A DNA stretch of 64,000 nucleotides from Winogradskyella eximia (GCF_003386165.1 NZ_QRDV01000002.1:124001-188000), one strand, 5' to 3'; shown: positions 27,367 through 36,469, numbered from the stretch's first letter. Numbers and translations are program-made. The notes: generated by a model not told the origin, from the letters alone.

Positions 27367-28326
27367 ATGATGAAGTATTTTAAATTAAAATTTATAGCCA
27401 TTATTATGTTGGCTTTCGCAGTGTTCTCTTGTAGTAATGATGATGATTCAAATACACAACAAGTTATTGATTTTGGAAGCGCACCTTCAAGTGCCATTAT
27501 AACTACGGGTTCTGTAAATGTAATTACAGAAAACACCGTAAGATACCACACTATCAATTTTGATACGGCACCTTACACAGTAACCATTGTAGAGACAGAA
27601 AACAATGTTGTTTTGGTAGATTTAGGACCTGCACCTTTTTTCGCAAACGAACTAGAAGCTTATGTAGATGTTATTAATAAGCCAGGTGCAGTTATTATAA
27701 CCCATAATCATGGAGATCATTATGGTGGTGCTACAAATTTCACAGATTTAGATGTTTATGCAGAAAGCACAGTTGCTGCACAATTAAACAATACAGCAGA
27801 CTTTACCAGTATCTATCCTAATAGCGTAATTGGAGTGACTGGTGCTCAAGAAATAGGAGGTTTAACATTTGTTTTTGACAAAGTATCTAACGCCGAAACA
27901 GGAGAAAACGGTTATATTTATAATGAAGAACATAAAGTTCTGTTTGCAGGAGATCTTATTTATAACCTATCGCATCCGTATTTAAGAGAATACACACCAA
28001 ATAATGGAGATGATGAAATCGATAATTGGATCGCTGGTCTAAATGTATTGAAAGCAAACTTTGCAAGTTACAATCATCTTTTTGTAGGTCATAATGGTTC
28101 TCGCTCTGATGTAAGCACTGTAATCAATGAAAATATTGATTATTTACAAAATGCGCAAGGCATTATAAAAGGCACTCAAACCATTACTGGTGGTGATACA
28201 GCTACAACACAGCAAGAAGTAATAAACGAACTAGAAGTGTTATATCCAACCTATTTAGACGGTGGACTATATTTATCATTACCAGACGCCTTTTTCCCAG
28301 GAGATCCAGGAGCAGATTGGTTCTAA
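27367..28326 (+). CDS. Metallo-beta-lactamase-fold lipoprotein hydrolase
   Basis: A 319-residue protein with a lipoprotein signal (AVFSCSNDDD). The MBL-fold zinc motif is ITHNHGDHYGG (H-x-H-x-D-H). Later metal ligands are probably the Asp in LFAGDLIY and the His in LFVGHNGS. An acidic linker follows the lipobox. It resembles periplasmic MBL-fold hydrolases of unknown substrate. It lies 102 bases downstream of the AraC gene and before the MoaF-like gene, so these may form one regulon. Confidence 0.8.
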   Translation: MMKYFKLKFIAIIMLAFAVFSCSNDDDSNTQQVIDFGSAPSSAIITTGSVNVITENTVRYHTINFDTAPYTVTIVETENNVVLVDLGPAPFFANELEAYVDVINKPGAVIITHNHGDHYGGATNFTDLDVYAESTVAAQLNNTADFTSIYPNSVIGVTGAQEIGGLTFVFDKVSNAETGENGYIYNEEHKVLFAGDLIYNLSHPYLREYTPNNGDDEIDNWIAGLNVLKANFASYNHLFVGHNGSRSDVSTVINENIDYLQNAQGIIKGTQTITGGDTATTQQEVINELEVLYPTYLDGGLYLSLPDAFFPGDPGADWF

Positions 28327-28404
28327 AAAACTTTGTTCTTCGACTTGTTCAAAAGATGAATAGAAAAATATGAACATAAAATTTAACTTTTAAAAACAAT
28401 AGAA

Positions 28405-28848
28405 ATGAAACTTAAACTAATCACTTTTTTTAGCCTTGTAACATTTTGCTTAGGTTTTTCACAAACCAAAACAACGGAAGCAAACAAATTTCAATTTGGA
28501 GAAGCAGAACACCTTTTAGATGGATATACATTAAACTTCCAATATCAAGATGGCAAAGCCATACACATGGAATTTCACAATGGTAAAGCAAAATATGAAT
28601 GGATTGCTGGTCCAGCTAAAGGACGCGGAAACGAAGATATTCCATATCGTTCCACTAAAATGGATGATAATCTTTATCTAATCAATTGGCATGAAACAGG
28701 CATTAAAGATTATTTAACCATTGTCTTCGATTTTGATAAAATGATAGTACACAGTTCTATTATAATTGGTTATGAAAACAAGCCTGAAAGACCATTAAAA
28801 ACCGTGTTTAAGAGCGGAATTATTGATCATTTAGAAATAGCTGAATAG
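28405..28848 (+). CDS. Secreted MoaF-like (lipocalin-fold) protein
   Basis: A 147-residue protein with a signal peptide (to about residue 19, CLGFSQ). The mature part (LDGYTLNFQYQDGKAIHMEFHNGKAKYEW..., LYLINWHETGIKDYLTIVFDFDKMIVHSS) matches the MoaF-type small beta-barrel pattern as I know it. MoaF-like proteins bind small molecules; the ligand here is unknown. It is 78 bases after the MBL-fold gene and is followed by a strong terminator. Confidence 0.6.
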   Translation: MKLKLITFFSLVTFCLGFSQTKTTEANKFQFGEAEHLLDGYTLNFQYQDGKAIHMEFHNGKAKYEWIAGPAKGRGNEDIPYRSTKMDDNLYLINWHETGIKDYLTIVFDFDKMIVHSSIIIGYENKPERPLKTVFKSGIIDHLEIAE

Positions 28849-28877
28849 TTTTTTAATTAAATAGTGATTAATAGCAT

Positions 28878-28916
28878 GAAGGAGTATCAATAATATTTTG
28901 ATATTCCTTCTTTTTT
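28878..28916 (+). terminator. Rho-independent terminator after the MoaF-like gene
   Basis: The arms GAAGGAGTATCAA (28878-28890) and TTGATATTCCTTC (28898-28910) pair with one G-T wobble. Six T follow. Confidence 0.85.
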
Positions 28917-28928
28917 AGAATAGAAAAT

Positions 28929-29567
28929 ATGATAACCTCACAACAAAATCAAATAAAAACCACCATAAGCGAACTCTTTGAAGATTCAAAATACGATATG
29001 CTAAAAATGATGAAAGGTGCAGCAAAAAGCGTGTTCAGAGCCATGCAGCCTTTAGATTTTAAAGATGCATATCTGTCTATTTCAAAAGAGCAAGGGGAAA
29101 GTTTAATAAAACTAATTACAGACAATAAACTCAAAAATAGTGTCGAATTCGGAACCTCTTTTGGTATTTCAACACTGTTTTTAGCGCAAGGTGTCATTGA
29201 AACTGGTGGCCATATAATTACCACAGAATTAATTGACTCAAAAGCCAAAAAGGCAATAGAAAACTTTGAAAGGGCAGGAGTGAGTGATCTTATTGAAGTA
29301 AGAGTAGGAGACGCTATGGAAACCTTAAAAAATCATGATGAACCCATTGACTTATTGTTATTAGATGGTTGGAAAGATTTATACTTACCGCTATTTCAAA
29401 TGCTTGAATCTAACTTTCATAGCAATACCTTTATCTATGTTGATAATGCAGAAATGTCAGAAGTTAAAACATTTCTAAATGTTATTCGTCAAAATAGCAA
29501 CTATCAATTACAGTCTCAATTTGGTGGAAAAGTGGTTTTAATTACACTGAAAACAAGATATAAATAA
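28929..29567 (+). CDS. Class I SAM-dependent O-methyltransferase-like protein
   Basis: A 212-residue protein. SVEFGTSFGISTLFLA is the SAM-binding motif I, HIITTELID the acidic loop after strand 2, VGDAMETL the motif following strand 3, and LLLLDGWKDLYLPLFQMLE motif II in the style of the COMT-like O-methyltransferase family, with IYVDNAE downstream. It is likely cytoplasmic and acts on a small molecule. It starts 13 bases after the terminator T-run, so it has its own transcript. Confidence 0.8.
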   Translation: MITSQQNQIKTTISELFEDSKYDMLKMMKGAAKSVFRAMQPLDFKDAYLSISKEQGESLIKLITDNKLKNSVEFGTSFGISTLFLAQGVIETGGHIITTELIDSKAKKAIENFERAGVSDLIEVRVGDAMETLKNHDEPIDLLLLDGWKDLYLPLFQMLESNFHSNTFIYVDNAEMSEVKTFLNVIRQNSNYQLQSQFGGKVVLITLKTRYK

Positions 29568-29658
29568 TCAGGCTTAATGACTTGAATCATTTCGTTCCAA
29601 TAGATTCTCAAGTATTTTTATAATGAGATTTAAAATCATCATTTAAAAAAATATAAAT

Positions 29659-31008
29659 ATGAAAAAGAAATCTAAAATAGCAATAGCTTTTACGGCTGTT
29701 GTAGTTATACTAGCTTCAGTAGCTGCTATAATTTGGTTCTCTATGCCTAGTGAGCAGAGAAATATGATCACATTCATGATGGTGCATGGAGAAAGTTATG
29801 ATAACTATCAAGAATATCAAGTCATTGAACGTAATGATAAAGCATTAGCACCAACATCTTTTATACCTAGTGTGGTTGATACTATTCTGAGTAATAATGA
29901 TAGCTATATAGTGGCAATCACAGAAATGGTAAAAAATGAAAAATCAAAGATGCTAAAAAAAGGCATGGTTCAAACTTTAGATGTTGCTGATGATACAGGT
30001 TGGCAGGTACTTGCAGATGAAGGTGCAGCTGAAGGAGAATATCCGTTCGGACCTTCACCACTGAGTTATTATACTGCAGGCTTAGCTTCAAATCTTCATA
30101 CTCAAATCGTGAAAGCAGCGAATGGGAAAGGTGTAGCGCTAGATAATATAACAGTAGAAGTATCCAATACATTTCGTTGGAATAAAATGTCGTCAATTAA
30201 AGGTGCAGGATTCTTAGATGTATCAACGGCTAACATTAACATAGATAGCGATATAGAGGAAGAAACAATTCAAACGATTATTGAAGTTGCGCTTAATACA
30301 TGGACAGCTGGAAATGCATTAAGGAATAAAACCGTTATAGAACCACACCTAATTATCAATGGAAATAACTTTGACACCTATAAGGCATCACCTGGTACAT
30401 CTAACTCAGAAATATCTCTAGATGGAGATTTCTTATTAACATCTGTGACTCATATCCCTACAAAACCAAAATATTTAGAATTAAAAGCACCAAAAAATGA
30501 AGGCATATTTAATATGTTAAGTACTATGGATAATTTAGAATTTGAAATATTTGCTATTTCCGAATCAGTTGATAACAACGAAAGACCATATCTAAATAAA
30601 GTAACTATTTCAACACCTTCAGGAGAAACATGGGAAATCTACGCAGATGAATTTATTAATGAAAATGATAAAACTCTAGCTCCGACTTCACTTGAATATT
30701 TCACACTCGGAACAGCACTTTGTTTAACGTCACAGACAACTTTAGTGAGTGCTATGATGAATTTGGATTTTACAGATTATCGTGTAGAAAACCAGATTGA
30801 TTTTAGACAAGAAGCTATAGATTCTACAGAAATGGTGCGTTATATTGATACTGTTCATTCATACATCCTAATTCAATCAGATGAATCTCAAGAAAGATTG
30901 GAACGTTTCTATAATCAATCTTTATCATTGTGCTTTGCAGGCGAAGGATTAAAAAGTGTAACGGAAATGAAGATCCACTACTATCTAAACGGAAAACAGA
31001 TCCAATAG
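29659..31008 (+). CDS. Membrane-anchored protein with two OsmC-like domains
   Basis: A 449-residue protein with one N-terminal transmembrane helix (about 7-29). Two OsmC-like units follow. The first has GPSPLSYYTAGLASNLHTQI followed by GVALDNITVEVSNTFRW. The second has APTSLEYFTLGTALCLTSQ and a later FRQ segment. OsmC/Ohr enzymes reduce hydroperoxides with two cysteines. Here the first unit has Asn145 where the helix Cys is expected, while the second keeps Cys355. The two units may form an intramolecular OsmC dimer with at most one reactive centre. The substrate is unknown. Confidence 0.6.
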   Translation: MKKKSKIAIAFTAVVVILASVAAIIWFSMPSEQRNMITFMMVHGESYDNYQEYQVIERNDKALAPTSFIPSVVDTILSNNDSYIVAITEMVKNEKSKMLKKGMVQTLDVADDTGWQVLADEGAAEGEYPFGPSPLSYYTAGLASNLHTQIVKAANGKGVALDNITVEVSNTFRWNKMSSIKGAGFLDVSTANINIDSDIEEETIQTIIEVALNTWTAGNALRNKTVIEPHLIINGNNFDTYKASPGTSNSEISLDGDFLLTSVTHIPTKPKYLELKAPKNEGIFNMLSTMDNLEFEIFAISESVDNNERPYLNKVTISTPSGETWEIYADEFINENDKTLAPTSLEYFTLGTALCLTSQTTLVSAMMNLDFTDYRVENQIDFRQEAIDSTEMVRYIDTVHSYILIQSDESQERLERFYNQSLSLCFAGEGLKSVTEMKIHYYLNGKQIQ

Positions 31009-31018
31009 TAACTACCAA

Positions 31019-31128
31019 CTTTTTTTACTAATTTGTAAACCGTAACCAGCTCAAAACCAAATATCCAGACAAAAAGGCATCCTAAAACTCGTAGGCACCT
31101 TAAATGGAAAATGCTTTTACCAGCTCAA
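31019..31128 (+). pseudogene. Truncated duplicate of the 5' end of the gene at 31540
   Basis: It matches 31498-31607 (leader plus first ~22 codons), but the start codon reads ATA at 31061-31063 where the intact gene has ATG. The similarity ends near 31128 and R-element sequence begins about 10 bases later. Confidence 0.75.
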
Positions 31129-31138
31129 TGATCCATAT

Positions 31139-31430
31139 ACACTGTAAATTTCCAATGCTTAGCCTGGCCTCATATCATTTTGGCGAAAACGATAGGTGAG
31201 TGCAGCGTCCATATTTTAAGGGACTAGTAATACATACGCTTAAAAGTTTTAGTCTTTCATAGGATTTCAAAGCAATCTTAAGGAGTTCCCATGTTTCTTA
31301 AAATATAGCGAAAAGAGCCGTAATCGTCTCCAAAATTATATGCCGCCTTGAATTTTTGTTTAGCTCACGCGTTAATATTGTTTTAAGTGTTCCTGAATCT
31401 TCGATGTCTTTTGTTTCAAGACAAAAGATA
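31139..31430 (+). repeat. R element copy 3 (near full length)
   Basis: It matches copy 1 (6769-7020) across its length and shares the TAGCTCACGCGTTAATATTG extension only with copy 2. It sits between the truncated and the intact copies of the gene at 31540. The remaining 31431-31497 is AT-rich leader. Confidence 0.85.
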
Positions 31431-31539
31431 AAAAAAAATATTTTACAAATACACACCTAAAACCTTAATTATAAATAAATTAACACCAATAAAAAAACTT
31501 TTTTTACTAATTTGTAAGCTGTAACCAGCTAAAAACCAA

Positions 31540-32334
31540 ATGTCCAGACAAAAAGGCATCCTAAAACTCGTAGGCACCTTAAATGGAAAATGCTTTTACC
31601 AACTCAATGGCCAATACATTGTACGCAAAGCTGTTGGGCCATCAAAAGAACGCATCAACAACGATCCAGCCTTTGTAAACGTTAAGCACAATAATCAGGA
31701 ATTTGCAGCGGCATCAAAACTTTCAAAAGCCATCAGAAAAGGTTTAGCAGACAAAGCCAATCAGTTCAAACACAACTATATGGCGAGCCGTTTAACGGGC
31801 TGTTGCCGTAAAATTATTCAAAAGGGTAGTGGTCCCTTAGGAGAAAGAGAAGCCAATCTATTCAATAGCCCTTCAGACCTCATAGGCTTTCAACTTAATA
31901 GTGACTTAGCGTTCCACCAATTACACAACTCAAATACGAAAGTTTCAGCCAATACACAACGGACTGTAATTACAATAAAGTGTCCACAAAGCACAGCAAA
32001 CCAACATCATAAAGTTCCCAAAAAAGCCACACATTATCAGCTTTCAGCAGCCATCAGTTGTGTATCTAAATGGCAATGGCATGCCAAAATAAAAACGTAT
32101 AAACCCACACATCTAGAACATAACACTTTAGGAGGCACCATAAAAAGTCAACCATTAGAACTACATACAACTCACCACAATATCAGTATGCAATGGCACA
32201 CGTTAACACCAAGTGGCATTCCAACAGATGTGGCCATTACAGTATGGTTAGGCATCGCATATCTAAAACAACAACATCAATCTTACCAAGTATACCAAAC
32301 ACCACAAGCCATGCAATGTATAGCCATAATCTAA
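31540..32334 (+). CDS. Hypothetical flavobacterial protein of the MxRQKGIxKLxGT type
   Basis: A 264-residue protein beginning MSRQKGILKLVGTLNGKCFY, followed by IVRKAVGPSKERINNDPAFVNVKHNNQEFAAASKLSKAIRKGL. I recall many flavobacterial orphans with this N-terminus, none with an assigned function. The N-terminal ~90 residues are basic; the C-terminal half is beta-rich with many His, Gln and Thr. There is no signal peptide. A truncated copy of its 5' end lies 479 bases upstream across an R element, suggesting the gene was duplicated and broken. Confidence 0.65.
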   Translation: MSRQKGILKLVGTLNGKCFYQLNGQYIVRKAVGPSKERINNDPAFVNVKHNNQEFAAASKLSKAIRKGLADKANQFKHNYMASRLTGCCRKIIQKGSGPLGEREANLFNSPSDLIGFQLNSDLAFHQLHNSNTKVSANTQRTVITIKCPQSTANQHHKVPKKATHYQLSAAISCVSKWQWHAKIKTYKPTHLEHNTLGGTIKSQPLELHTTHHNISMQWHTLTPSGIPTDVAITVWLGIAYLKQQHQSYQVYQTPQAMQCIAII

Positions 32335-32743
32335 GCTCATAAAAATAAAAACAATGCCACATAATATTATGTAAAATAGAATGCAGGCCAACTAACAGCG
32401 CTTAAAGCCAGTAATAGCGTGGGTGCAATAGCAATATATTGTCATAGCAAATATGAGGTTCACCCGTAGTTCCTTCGGGTCTAATCCGTATATGAGCCGT
32501 ATATAAGCCGTATCTAATTCGGGTCAGCCCTAATAAAATACCAATATAATGTTGTAACTGATCCAGAATTCAGAAAGCAATACAAAACCCAAAAGTCGTA
32601 TAAATCGCGTGTTTCAAAATAATGAGTCTAAACATACAAAACCAATTCATCCTTAATATTTTACAGTTCAGTATTTATCAATTTATTTTTATTAAAACCT
32701 GAATTACATTTGTCAATAAGTGAATCTAAATAATTGTAGAATA
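32335..32743. other. Gene-free stretch with short tandem-like blocks and an R-element end motif
   Basis: It contains ATTATGTAAAATAGAAT (about 32367-32383), the left-end motif of R elements at 42785 and 53769, here without the rest of the element. A weak hairpin ACCCG/CGGGT (about 32464-32482) and three spaced CCGTAT units (about 32486-32515) follow. No gene was found. Confidence 0.45.
32705..32712 (+). promoter_or_regulatory. -7 box (TACATTTG) for the serine hydrolase gene
   Basis: A perfect TAnnTTTG match, 31 bases before the ATG at 32744. It argues against the in-frame GTG at 32720, which would lie at the transcription start. Confidence 0.5.
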
Positions 32744-33799
32744 ATGAAGAAAGCCAAACGAAAAACCACTAAAGGAAAACAAATTCTTAGAATAGCTTTA
32801 TTCGTTGGGACTATCATTTCCTTATGGTTTGTGCCTTGGATATTAGTAAAGGCATGGATTGTGCCATTGCCAGATACGGTTCAGGAACAAGTAGAACAAT
32901 CATTAAGTTATGGTTTTGATGGAGTTATTGTATATGTAGATGAAGCAGGAAAACCACCAGCGTTTTATACAGCAGGTTATCATAACCGCGAACTTAAAAT
33001 ACCTGCTAATCCTAATGCTTTATTCAAAATCGCAAGTATAAGCAAGCTATATGTTGCCGTTGCGATCACCAAATTAGCGAATGACAATCGTTTGTCTTTA
33101 GATAAAACGCTAGCTGATTACTTTCCAGAATTGGTTGGAAGAATTGAAAACGCAGATAAAATTACGTTGAGAATGATGGTACAACACCGAAGTGGTATTC
33201 CTAATTTCACGGACAATCCAGACTTTTGGAAAAACCAACCCAATACCAATATAGATGTGCTTCAATATGCACTTGATTTACCGGCAGACTTTGAGCCAAA
33301 CAAAGATTATGGGTATTCAAACACCAATTATTTGTTGCTTTCCAGAATCATAGAGAAGGTTACAGGAGATAGTCGTCAACAATACTTTAAGGAGGAAATT
33401 TTAATACCACTTGGACTGAAGAATACGTTTGGTTCTCTAAGCGAAGTCAATCTAGACGATGTAATGAGCGGTTACTATGTTGGCACTGAAAAGGACTTCA
33501 AAAACGAGAATAATGGAATGATGATCGCTACAGCAGAAGATGTTGGGATCTTTTTAAGAGCTTTAAATGATGGATCATTACTTAATAAAGACGAAATGGA
33601 AATCTATGCGTCTATTTATGAATTTAATCATGGAGGATTAGCTCCAGGTTACCAATGTATGGCAGAATATCATAAAGATATAGATGCTGTTGTGATTCAA
33701 TTTATGAACACCACAGATTTTGAAGGCTACCAATGGAATTTGTTAGAAATAACACATAGTCGTGTTATTAAAATCTTACGTAAAGCAAAGAATTTATAA
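32744..33799 (+). CDS. Beta-lactamase-family serine hydrolase, membrane-anchored
   Basis: About 351 residues from ATG 32744, preferred over an upstream GTG because of the promoter position. One N-terminal transmembrane helix (about 16-38) anchors it facing the periplasm. The class C beta-lactamase/DD-peptidase motifs are FKIASISKLY (S-x-x-K) and YGYSNTNYLLL (Y-x-N). The third motif is probably NHGG. Members act on D-amino-acid peptides, esters or peptidoglycan; the substrate cannot be told. It is 63 bases upstream of an NAD(P)-binding protein gene. Confidence 0.8.
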   Translation: MKKAKRKTTKGKQILRIALFVGTIISLWFVPWILVKAWIVPLPDTVQEQVEQSLSYGFDGVIVYVDEAGKPPAFYTAGYHNRELKIPANPNALFKIASISKLYVAVAITKLANDNRLSLDKTLADYFPELVGRIENADKITLRMMVQHRSGIPNFTDNPDFWKNQPNTNIDVLQYALDLPADFEPNKDYGYSNTNYLLLSRIIEKVTGDSRQQYFKEEILIPLGLKNTFGSLSEVNLDDVMSGYYVGTEKDFKNENNGMMIATAEDVGIFLRALNDGSLLNKDEMEIYASIYEFNHGGLAPGYQCMAEYHKDIDAVVIQFMNTTDFEGYQWNLLEITHSRVIKILRKAKNL

Positions 33800-33862
33800 A
33801 ATGAAGTGAAACAATCGTTTTAATTTATCGTCTTAAGAGTATATCAATCAATCAAAATCAGT

Positions 33863-34594
33863 ATGACAGTTTTAGTAGTAGGTGCCAGTGGTGCAACAGG
33901 AAGTAAATTAGTAGAGCAACTTTTAGTTCAAAAGCACAAGGTAAAAGTCATTGTAAGATCACCAGAAAAGTTAACAGAATCCTGGAAAAATAATGACAAT
34001 ATTCAAATTATCTCAGCAAGTGTATTAGAATTAAGTGATAGCGAAATGCGCGAGATTGTCAGCGATTGCAATGCAGTTGCGTCTTGTCTTGGCCATAATA
34101 TGTCTTGGAAAGGCATTTATGGACAACCTAGAAAATTAGTGACAGATGCTACGCGTCGATTATGCAATGCTATAATATCTAATCATCTTCAAAATTCAAC
34201 AAAGTTTGTTTTAATGAACACCACAGGAAATCGTAATCGCGATTTAAACGAACCGATTTCATTTGCTCAAAAATGTGTTATTGGGTTGCTTCGTTTACTA
34301 TTGCCACCGCATGTAGATAATGAAAAAGCAGCAGATTATTTAAGAACACAAATTGGTCAAAACAATACCGCTATAGAATGGGTTGCGGTAAGACCAGACG
34401 GATTGATTAATGAGGAAAACGTATCCGATTATGAAATACATCCCTCGCCAACAAGAAGTGCTATATTTAACGCAGGCAAAGTGAGTCGTATAAATGTTGG
34501 TCATTTTATGGCTAGTCTTATTAAAGATGATACCTTATGGTCAAAATGGAAAGGACAGATGCCAGTGATTTATTCAAAGTCTCCTCTTAATTAA
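33863..34594 (+). CDS. NAD(P)-binding Rossmann protein (NmrA/atypical SDR)
   Basis: A 243-residue protein with the N-terminal dinucleotide fold VLVVGASGATGSKLVEQLL (G-x-x-G-x-x-G), a VIVRSPEKL turn suited to NADP(H), and WVAVRPDGLINEE in the later part. There is no classical YxxxK catalytic pair. It fits the NmrA/NAD(P)H-binding branch, which includes redox sensors and quinone reductases. It is transcribed with the serine hydrolase or alone. Confidence 0.75.
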   Translation: MTVLVVGASGATGSKLVEQLLVQKHKVKVIVRSPEKLTESWKNNDNIQIISASVLELSDSEMREIVSDCNAVASCLGHNMSWKGIYGQPRKLVTDATRRLCNAIISNHLQNSTKFVLMNTTGNRNRDLNEPISFAQKCVIGLLRLLLPPHVDNEKAADYLRTQIGQNNTAIEWVAVRPDGLINEENVSDYEIHPSPTRSAIFNAGKVSRINVGHFMASLIKDDTLWSKWKGQMPVIYSKSPLN

Positions 34595-34655
34595 AAAAAA
34601 GGAACTGGGTGACATCTAAAAATAATTACACTATTCCAAAAATTTCGCATTGGTG

Positions 34656-34684
34656 TGTAATAATTTTTCATTTGAGCCACTAAC
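34656..34684 (+). promoter_or_regulatory. Candidate ECF promoter 1 (TGTAA-N17-CACTAAC) before the sigma factor gene
   Basis: TGTAA at 34656-34660 and CACTAAC at 34678-34684 are separated by 17 bases. The same blocks with the same spacing recur before 35925 and, with AGTAA, before 41016. The flanks (AATTTTTCATTTGAGC and AATAAAAACA) are also shared. Autoregulation of the sigma factor is the simplest reading. Confidence 0.5.
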
Positions 34685-34701
34685 TAATAAAAACACCACT
34701 T

Positions 34702-35193
34702 TTGAGTAGCGATTTTTATAAAACATCCATATTGCCCTTTGCAGGAATAATCATTAAATTATGTAGAGCTTATACCAACTCACAACAAGATTTTGAAGAT
34801 TATTACCAAGAAGTATGTTTGCAAATTTGGAGGAGTAAAGCCAATTTTCGCGAAGAATCTCAATGGAGTACTTGGGTGTACAGAATTTCGTTAAACGTGT
34901 GTTTAACCTTACTTAAGAAAAAGAAAAATAATGTTCAGCACTTCGTATCAGATTCAATAACAGTTGAAGAAACCGAAGATAATTATGCTTTTTCTGACGA
35001 ATCTCTAAATCTATTATACGATGCTATTAGAAAACTATCTGAAATAGATAGAGCAATCATTATGCTGTATTTAGAAGAAAAATCGCAAAAGGAAATTGCT
35101 GAAATTATAGGAACAAATCCTAATAATATTGGTGTACGCGTTAAGAGAATTAAAATTAGATTAAAAAAAATATTAGATGGAAAGATCAATTGA
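34702..35193 (+). CDS. ECF-type RNA polymerase sigma factor
   Basis: A 163-residue protein using a TTG start at 34702; no in-frame ATG lies nearby upstream. Region 2 is FEDYYQEVCLQIWRS with STWVYRISLNVCLTLL. Region 4 is LSEIDRAIIMLYLEEKSQKEIAEIIGTNPNNIGVRVKRI. The spacing and length are normal for ECF sigma factors. The next gene overlaps its end by 17 bases and encodes a membrane protein, the usual layout of a sigma/anti-sigma pair. A promoter-like motif upstream is repeated before two other genes in the window. Confidence 0.85.
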   Translation: MSSDFYKTSILPFAGIIIKLCRAYTNSQQDFEDYYQEVCLQIWRSKANFREESQWSTWVYRISLNVCLTLLKKKKNNVQHFVSDSITVEETEDNYAFSDESLNLLYDAIRKLSEIDRAIIMLYLEEKSQKEIAEIIGTNPNNIGVRVKRIKIRLKKILDGKIN

Positions 35194-35833
35194 AAATATT
35201 TGGAAAGAAGGTTTTCTTAAGAGCGACGCATTAGTCGTTCCTAAAATAAACGACCTATACAACCAAAAATCAATTCATATTATTGATAAATTTAAACGCA
35301 TGTTTAAAATAAATTTGATTGCAATTGTAGCATTCTCATTTGCTTTTTTAGTGGTCTCATTTTTTGTAGGCATACCAATAACAGGTATTATATTTTTTGT
35401 TACGCTTTCAGTGCTTGTTATTATTAATAAGTCGTTATTAAATGATTTAGAGAAATTAGATATGGGTGTCAGTAGTTATCAATACTTAAAGGCATTTAAT
35501 CAATGGATAAAAAAGCAGATAGCTATTAATAAGAAAATATCAAGATTTTTATACCCAATTATATTTATGTCAATGATTTTAGGCTTTTGGTTTAAAGATG
35601 CAGAAGGTATGCCTTTGGGAGAAAGACTTGTAGGGGAAATTCTTTATGGCTTTCCTGATATTTATTTAGTATTTGGAATCCCACTAATAGGCATCGTTGT
35701 CGTCGTATTCATTTTAGCTTTATTGGCATCTTTTGGAGGTCGAATTTACAAATGGGATTTAAACCTAATTTATGGAAGAGTTTTCAAAAAACTAGAAGAA
35801 TTGATAACTGATATTGAAAGTTTAAGAAGTTAA
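35177..35833 (+). CDS. Membrane protein, probable anti-sigma partner
   Basis: A 218-residue protein overlapping the sigma gene by 17 bases. Residues 1-40 are soluble (MERSIENIWKEGFLKSDALVVPKINDLYN). Two adjacent helices (about 45-82), one near 118-135 and one near 160-185 span the membrane. It is not a canonical RseA or FecR type and shows no zinc anti-sigma motif. The coupling and the soluble N-terminus suggest it holds the sigma factor at the membrane, as annotated for many flavobacterial ECF neighbours. The function is inferred. Confidence 0.55.
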   Translation: MERSIENIWKEGFLKSDALVVPKINDLYNQKSIHIIDKFKRMFKINLIAIVAFSFAFLVVSFFVGIPITGIIFFVTLSVLVIINKSLLNDLEKLDMGVSSYQYLKAFNQWIKKQIAINKKISRFLYPIIFMSMILGFWFKDAEGMPLGERLVGEILYGFPDIYLVFGIPLIGIVVVVFILALLASFGGRIYKWDLNLIYGRVFKKLEELITDIESLRS

Positions 35834-35876
35834 ACGTTTGTAAATGAAGCTTTTTTTAAAATAAATAAATTTTGGG

Positions 35877-35905
35877 TGTAATATTTTTTGACTTGAGCCA
35901 CTAAC
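35877..35905 (+). promoter_or_regulatory. Candidate ECF promoter 2 (TGTAA-N17-CACTAAC)
   Basis: TGTAA at 35877-35881, CACTAAC at 35899-35905, spacing 17. It matches the motif before the sigma gene and lies 19 bases before the ATG at 35925. Confidence 0.5.
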
Positions 35906-35924
35906 CAAGAAAACACCAATTATT

Positions 35925-36377
35925 ATGACACTACAAGAAGCTTATAACTATTTTAAAAGTTTAAAAACAAAAACAACTAAAAAATCGGAAATCAAGGTTT
36001 ATAACCAATTCATTGATATTCTTAAAAAATTAGAAAATAGAGAGTTCACCACTGATGAATTTCAATCTATAGAAGTAGAGCTCGGTAATTTAAATTTAAA
36101 ATCAAATCCTGATAACAGAAAAAAGTTCTTCAAAAAAGCGCTAACGCAATTTAAAAACTATTTAAAAGATACATTTTCCTTAACGACTGAAGGTTACTAT
36201 ACAAAATTGAGTGTAAGTTTAGGAATGCTATTTGGAGTTGCTTTTGGAGTGATTATGGGTGAGCGTTTTGAAAAGTCTTTGGGTATTTCTTTCGGAATTT
36301 GTATAGGAATGTTCATTGGTGCATATATAGGTCGTCGTAAGGATGCTCAAGCTAAAGCAGCCGGAAACATTCTATAA
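35925..36377 (+). CDS. Small protein with C-terminal glycine-rich membrane hairpin
   Basis: A 150-residue protein. Residues 1-85 are helical and charged with a coiled-coil character. Residues ~96-140 form two glycine-rich transmembrane helices (LGMLFGVAFGVIMG and FGICIGMFIGAYIGRR). The tail is short and basic. No enzymatic motif is visible. Preceded by the same promoter-like motif as the ECF sigma gene, it is a likely member of that regulon. Glycine-zipper hairpins are seen in envelope-stress proteins; that link is a guess. Confidence 0.6.
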   Translation: MTLQEAYNYFKSLKTKTTKKSEIKVYNQFIDILKKLENREFTTDEFQSIEVELGNLNLKSNPDNRKKFFKKALTQFKNYLKDTFSLTTEGYYTKLSVSLGMLFGVAFGVIMGERFEKSLGISFGICIGMFIGAYIGRRKDAQAKAAGNIL

Positions 36378-36385
36378 TTCACATC

Positions 36386-36469
36386 AAAGAAAACAAAAAA
36401 AATCACATTATTTATTTTAAAATTTAAATGCCGAATAATTTTCGGCAAGTAAAAATACAATCAAAAATG
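36386..36469 (+). repeat. Duplicated leader with a perfect palindrome, copy 1
   Basis: About 84 bases nearly identical to 38399-38483, ending at the start codon of a secreted hydrolase in both cases. Arms TGCCGAA (36429-36435) and TTCGGCA (36441-36447) form a perfect hairpin. It could be an operator or an mRNA leader structure. Confidence 0.75.

Noticed and set aside
36428..36466. Thirteen-residue N-terminal extension of the secreted beta-lactamase-like protein (same at 38442)
   Set aside because: It would translate the duplicated leader and palindrome and place charged residues before the signal peptide; two unrelated proteins sharing it points to untranslated sequence.
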